From Rotaria socialis (Eukaryota; Rotifera; Eurotatoria; Philodinida; Philodinidae), in contig CAJNYU010001115.1 in the NCBI GenBank assembly GCA_905331475.1, forward strand, positions 240,406-304,405: a DNA stretch of 64,000 bases. Reading direction: 5' to 3'. Each line of letters begins with the position of its first letter. Positions within the stretch are counted from its first letter, which is position 1. The notes beneath the pieces were generated by a model. That model searched no databases and was not told the DNA's origin. It saw only the letters and a list, made by a program, of their open reading frames with translations. This document shows, one piece after another, positions 59,304 through 64,000 of the stretch. The position numbers were made by a program, and so were the translations under genes.

Positions 59304-60448
59304 TGTAAAGTAGATTACATTGTATTGTCATCAAAAGCGAATGTTATTTTTTTTAAATAATTTTTTGTTTGGTAAATGCTTAGCAGTGAAAGGAAAATAG
59401 ATTCAACACAAACAGTAATGTTATCTGTCTATGTAACCCAAACCAAATGCATTTTAGAAACGACATAAAGACACATGCACACGGTAAGATATGCGTAAAA
59501 GTCATGCAAACAACAATATATCGACCTTAACAGGAAAATGGATACAGAGCGTGACAAGAATTTGCAAATCGTGTTCAGGATAAAAGCACCGGTCATGCGT
59601 TTTTTCAAAGAAATAAAACTAGCGTTGCACGAATGAGCGAATGTTTTTACTATGACAAAGTTTATATCGGTAGGACGCTCTGATAAAGAATGTAATCAAC
59701 TGTATTATCCAGGCAATACATTGACTAATAAGCTAACGTCGCTAAAGGTACCAAGGTGGTTATAGATAGCTGAATCTTCCTTTTGTTGTAGGTCATTATG
59801 AACAGCAAGATAGGACATTTCTCACTGTTCACTGAAAGTTTGCAGACAGAAGAATCATATTATGTGTAACGTAAGATTAAATTTGATTGTTGTGTTCTAT
59901 CTTTTTCTCTAAAAGTTCAAACCAAGTACATGAAAAATATTCATGAAAACTTCTTTATCAAATGTTGTCGAAAACAACGAGGAAAAGATCACTCGAATTT
60001 TATTCAGGACGCACTCAACTAAGATAGCTCGGTGACAAGTATCTCAATACACAATATATTTGTATAAGATTCAATAGTTTTTGTATGTAATTCTCGTACT
60101 GACAGATGTACTCACGTTTCTCTTTATAGGATAGCAAAGCACCTACATACCAACTCGATTAATATCTAGTTCGACATATTTTTCTCGATCAAACATGCTT
60201 ACATCTGTCTGGAATATTTTTCAAATGAACGTCTATTATGCATAATTTACAATAGTAAGTGTATGTTACCAAATTTTAAAGCGACATTTAATTATTTCCT
60301 GCAAAAATAAAGAATACAATATTTTATTTTATTATTCTGCACGACATATTTCGTTGCTAAAATAGAGTACATTATCATATAATACAATTCATGATATTCT
60401 CCTCAATAAACAAATATAATGTAATTTAGTCACGCATTTTTTTCCGTT

Positions 60449-60718
60449 CCCAGAGTAAATAATCAGATGTTGTATGATCATATAAGATCGGACGAAAATC
60501 GTAGTCTCCGAAATCTTACATCAATTTGTACTATCAGATTCTTGAAAGAACCTATTGTATCTTAAGATATGACTCTACGATTATAGAAAATCTTATGAAA
60601 TAGTAAGATCTTTCAAGCGTTTTATTGTAACAGTTAATGTGAAATTTAAGAGACAACGATTTTTTGTACGGTTCTATCTGGTTTCGCAAGATCTTACATC
60701 TAATTTTTTTGACCTGGG
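60449..60718. mobile_element. Degenerate inverted-repeat element
   Basis: The left part (CCCAGAGTAAATAATCAGATG ... AAAATCGTAGTCTCCGAAAT) and the reverse complement of the right part (CCCAGGTCAAAAAAATTAGATG ... AAAAATCGTTGTCTCTTAAAT) align over about 90 bases with many mismatches. Motifs GTAAGAT/ATCTTAC recur in both directions. It is probably an old MITE of about 270 bp. Confidence 0.5.
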
Positions 60719-61370
60719 TTAACTCCTTTCTGAAATCAGATCTGCGAAAGTTTCAACTCGAAAAAATAGTTTCTTAAAATATTGAATTTTCAAGCAAACT
60801 GGACTTTCGGACCGTGTCGTGATATGAGCATTTCTTGCGCATTCATTATCTTGAGAAGGAAACATTCGTTCGTGCTGAAAATGTTAGAATGTTCTAACGA
60901 TCATGAGACCTACATATAGAAAGAAAATTCAGATGAAAATTCCGTCATTCACGGTTTGGATTTTGGGATTTCGAATATTCTCCTTAAACTCATCTGGAGT
61001 ATAAGACGAAATAAGTAAACATCAGTTTTAATTGAATATAATTGAGAGCCTCGATTATAGCATTGAATCAGATTATGAACCCATTCTGTCGGCTCCGAAA
61101 CTATAAGACAGGTTCCGACAGTAATTATCCCATACAATTTCAACTGCCGAAAACCATAAGTATCCGTTAGTTGTCTAACGATTTCCGGCGATGAATTTTT
61201 CCCTATTCCTAAAATAGGATTCGACGATGAAAACTTGCCGAATTCAGCGAAATCCTACGCTAGGAAATCATCCATAGGTACTAGATTTAAATATTTCTTT
61301 AATTATAGATCTGATTCAAACGATGGCAAACACGATTTTGTTTAGTCATACGATATTTGATATTATTTCA

Positions 61371-61410
61371 CTTTTATTTTAAACGTTTTATTGAACAGTT
61401 GAAATACAGT

Positions 61411-61487
<77 letters not shown>

Positions 61488-61528
61488 NCTTTTATTTTAA
61501 ACGTTTTATTGAACAGTTGAAATAAAGT
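61371..61528. other. Assembly artefact: poly-G between duplicated 40-mers
   Basis: A 40-base segment (61371-61410) is followed by 77 G and one N (61411-61488). The same 40 bases with one difference then follow (61489-61528). Poly-G of this length next to an N and a duplicated flank is typical of a wrongly filled gap or no-signal sequencing reads. Confidence 0.85.
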
Positions 61529-61530
61529 AA

Positions 61531-64000
61531 CCCCCCCCCCGCAATAGAAGACTCTGGTCTTGTAAAAACAAATTTTTACACTTTTTTAACTTTTTTTCGT
61601 TGATTTACTTATTGAATTGAATTTATTGGAGAGTACAAGTCACAGCAGGATAGAAGAGAAAGTAATAGCTTATCTATGCAGAATGAAAATACATTTTCGC
61701 CGGAAAGAGGAAAACAAATTTCCGCTAGAATGAAATCTATAAATGGTGCAAGAAGGAGAGAACAAATAATATTAAAGCTTATATGTATTAGGAATACATA
61801 TTAAAATTAGTGAATATATAAAATATGGAAGAAGAACATCTTGTACGTTTTTATGCCGACGAAGATTCAAGTTTCGATGATCGTAACAGTTCTGATGATC
61901 ATTCAAGTGTTGAAGTTACTTCAAGCATTGATGAATGTGAAAATGAACTAGTACGTTTATCAACATATCTTCAATTAGAATCCGATTATGAAAATGGTGA
62001 TGATCAAGCTATTGAATGGCCTGAGCCACCTCCATCCTTAATTTCTCCAGACTCATCTGATATCGAAGAATTAAGTGATTCACATCAAGTGATATTGTCC
62101 GCAACGTCACTTCATAACGATAATATTCAAGAAAAATGTACGAAACGTAAACGACGCCAATGGACAATAAAAGAAAAACTTATTGCTGTTACATTGTTCG
62201 ATAAAAATCAAAGTAAACGTAAAACTGCGAAGAGCGAAGGATGTACATCCTCTCAATTACGCAAACGGATTGAAAACAAGGAAAACTTATTAATGATGTT
62301 GAAAAATAAAAAAGATCCGTTTCTATTTTCTTTTAATTGATCGTAAAAATATCTACTCGTTCATATGTTAGGTGGTAAAAGAAAACAATTAGGTGGTGGT
62401 GGTAAAAAACTTGTTTACGTTGATCTTGATGATCAACTTTTTACTTGGTACCGGTCACGACGAACCGATCCCACACATAAATCTATTGCTCCAGCTGATA
62501 TTTGAAGAGAAAAAGTTACTTTTCGCCATTTGGAAAAAGAAGGTCGCCGAATTTCTAAAGAATTGAATCATTCACTACCATCATCAAGTTGGGATTTCCG
62601 GTTTATGAAACGTAATGGTTTATCATTACAACGGCCGAAGAGACAAGATAAAGTACCACTTGATGAAGTTCATCGTTTAGCTAATTCTTTCTATACGTTC
62701 AATCGTCGTGCTAGTTTATGGTCAATTAAACGTGGTTCAATGGGTGCATTTACTGATGGAGATATTTGTAACATGGACAAATCTCCATTAGCACTTTTTG
62801 GTGATCAAGCTAAAACGTCTGTTAATGATATTGGAACAAGTAATGAAATAAATGGGTGCATTAGCAACAAGGTAATCTATCATATTATATCTGATTTATT
62901 AGATATTTTATTATAAATGAAATATTTACTCTTTTTTTCAATTATTATAGAGATTTTGCACAGTTATACTGACTGTTTTTCATAAAAATCAACGAATGGA
63001 GCCAGCTGTACTTTTTAAAGGTAAAGGTAATGTTGGTGTTGCTGAACGTCAACAATATTCAAAAGGTATTCATGTTATATTTACACCGAAAGCTGTAATT
63101 AATGGGCCATCGATGGATTTATATTGTACAAAGTGGTTGGAAAGGGTACAAAAATCTAATATGAGTACAGAAGGAGAATATCTGTATATTATTATTTGTC
63201 TTATAGGTACATGATGGTCATCCAAAGTTATTTGTAGCAGATTCGGCTAATTCTCACCTATAGCCCGAAATAATTCAAAAGTTACGGAAAAAGAATGTTG
63301 CTGTATCTATTATTCCGAACGGATGCACGCAATATCTACAACTTCTTGATACATCAGTTTTTTCTGTCTTCAAAAGTCATTATCAAGCTGCTGCTGATGA
63401 ATATATTGATCTCTATAGTTCATGTAGTAAAATTAAATTAGCAGCTAAACAACAACGCATTTTATGTACTCGTTTAATTTCAACAGCATGGGTTCGTACT
63501 CAGAATAGTATCGTTTTTGAACGCGCTTTCGTTGATATTGGTTATACATGGATTGATGAATCTCCTGTTTCTATTCGAACTCTACAGGGATTTCTTTTTG
63601 GTCCATCAACAGTAACTTCTTCAATAATTGATGTTGATGATCGTGAAGACCAAGAAGAATATCGTGAAAAGAAAAAGATGGTCGAAGAAAATAAAAAGCA
63701 CTCACATTTATCAAGCATGAAGAACAACAGTAAATTTAAACAACTTAATTTAGATCAGTTTATTAGAAATTAAAATTTCATTATAGTTCATGTTTTTTTC
63801 ATTTTGTTTTGTATTTTTACTTTGTCTTTTAAACATAATCATGGTGAACTAACTAAATTATATATTAATAAAGTTTAATAACAATATCTGATCCTTTATG
63901 GGCAGGTATTCCTATTAAAAGTTGATTCATAATAGAAGACCCCTCTAAAAAACATGTACGCTAAAGCATAATAGAAGACCAGGGGTCTTTTATTCTGGGG
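61531..64000 (+). mobile_element. pogo/CENP-B-like DNA transposon
   Basis: The left terminus starts with a C run followed by GCAATAGAAGACTCTGGTCTT. The window ends with AAGACCAGGGGTC then TTTTATTCTGGGG, whose reverse complement reads CCCCAGAATAAAAGACCCCTGGTCTT. The two ends are thus imperfect inverted repeats of about 26 bases, and the element appears complete at about 2.45 kb if its right end coincides with the window edge. It carries a single broken transposase gene. Confidence 0.8.
61825..63773 (+). pseudogene. Decayed pogo/CENP-B-type transposase (DDE_1)
   Basis: Parts in order: an acidic N-terminus (61825 onward); a helix-turn-helix region, RRQWTIKEKLIAVTLFDKNQ and GCTSSQLRKRIENK, of Psq/CENP-B type; GGKRKQLGGGGKKLVYVDLD and WDFRFMKRNGLSLQR, the CENP-B-type second DNA-binding helix; then a DDE_1 core: NMDKSPLALFGD (first Asp), FVADSANSH (second Asp) and YLQLLDTSVFSVFKSHY (third acidic position, Asp). 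The tail is basic/acidic and ends QLNLDQFIRN. An intron (62872-62951) is plausible. Breaks: a stop after SFN at 62338-62340 (possibly inside a small intron), an in-frame TGA at 62503-62505, a disturbed junction near 63165-63205 and a TAG at 63261-63263. With at least two in-frame stops it is unlikely to make active transposase. Confidence 0.8.

Larger units (their letters stand above)
58788..61530. other. Intergenic region with small transposon relics
   Basis: No exon recognised. It contains a 168-bp MITE (59136-59303), a degenerate inverted-repeat unit (60449-60718) and an assembly artefact (61371-61528). Frames at 58723-59031 and 60949-61143 carry no recognisable content. Confidence 0.5.

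Noticed and set aside
1..64000. CRISPR arrays, bacterial operons or ribosome-binding sites
   Set aside because: No spaced direct repeats of CRISPR type; gene structure with introns is eukaryotic throughout.

Overview
The window is AT-rich eukaryotic (metazoan) DNA, most likely from a bdelloid rotifer. The reasons are: very short introns (about 40-80 bp) with GT..AG borders in compact multi-exon genes; animal genes (VCPKMT, eIF4E, CCDC157, BCKDHA, a nuclear receptor with two DNA-binding domains); genes rarely found in animals (a GPR1/FUN34/YaaH acetate-transporter homologue, a plant/fungal-type 'pathogen-related' protein, an ADP-ribosyltransferase fused to TPRs); and short TGTGGG arrays, which match the telomere unit I recall for bdelloids. 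Species cannot be fixed. Gene models were built by hand from reading frames and splice sites; most models with introns close in frame over their full length.

Layout: 0.6-1.2 kb, a small two-helix membrane protein (-). About 1.7 kb, a tiny piggyBac-like MITE. 4.4-5.0 kb, VCP-lysine methyltransferase (-). 5.7-7.3 kb, a five-exon proline-rich protein with alveolin-like motifs (-). 11.2-12.5 kb, a secreted or anchored Ig-domain protein (-). 12.5-17.3 kb, non-coding, microsatellite-rich, with a large foldback MITE. 17.3-17.9 kb, a tetraspan MS4A-like protein (-). 18.3-20.3 kb, two convergent eIF4E genes. 20.6-23.6 kb, CCDC157 (12 exons). 24.07-27.88 kb, a large inverted repeat with telomere-like ends around an assembly gap. 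28.1-29.3 kb, an F-box protein (-). 32.5 kb, a tRNA-Glu-like gene (-). 33.6-36.0 kb, a 2DBD nuclear receptor. 39.7-40.4 kb, an intronless acetate-transporter homologue. 43.3-44.7 kb, an unrecognised polytopic membrane protein. 45.9 kb, tRNA-Asp (-). 47.7-49.1 kb, a receiver-like-domain gene with a doubtful reading frame. 49.5-51.1 kb, BCKDHA (-). 52.3-53.9 kb, an ADP-ribosylglycohydrolase. 54.7-56.8 kb, a receiver-like/ART/TPR protein. 57.2-58.8 kb, a pathogen-related protein with a CaaX end (-). 59-61.5 kb, MITEs and an assembly artefact. 61.5-64.0 kb, a decayed pogo/CENP-B-like DNA transposon bounded by inverted repeats.

How genes may work together: the clearest candidate system is at 47.7-56.8 kb. 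An arginine-type ADP-ribosyltransferase with an extra N-terminal sensor-like domain and C-terminal TPRs lies 750 bp downstream of, and on the same strand as, an ADP-ribose hydrolase of the DraG/ARH type. A second gene carrying the same kind of N-terminal domain lies 3.2 kb upstream of the hydrolase. This could be a paired 'writer/eraser' of ADP-ribosylation; the functional link is inference. BCKDHA diverges from the hydrolase gene. The remaining genes look like unrelated housekeeping neighbours.
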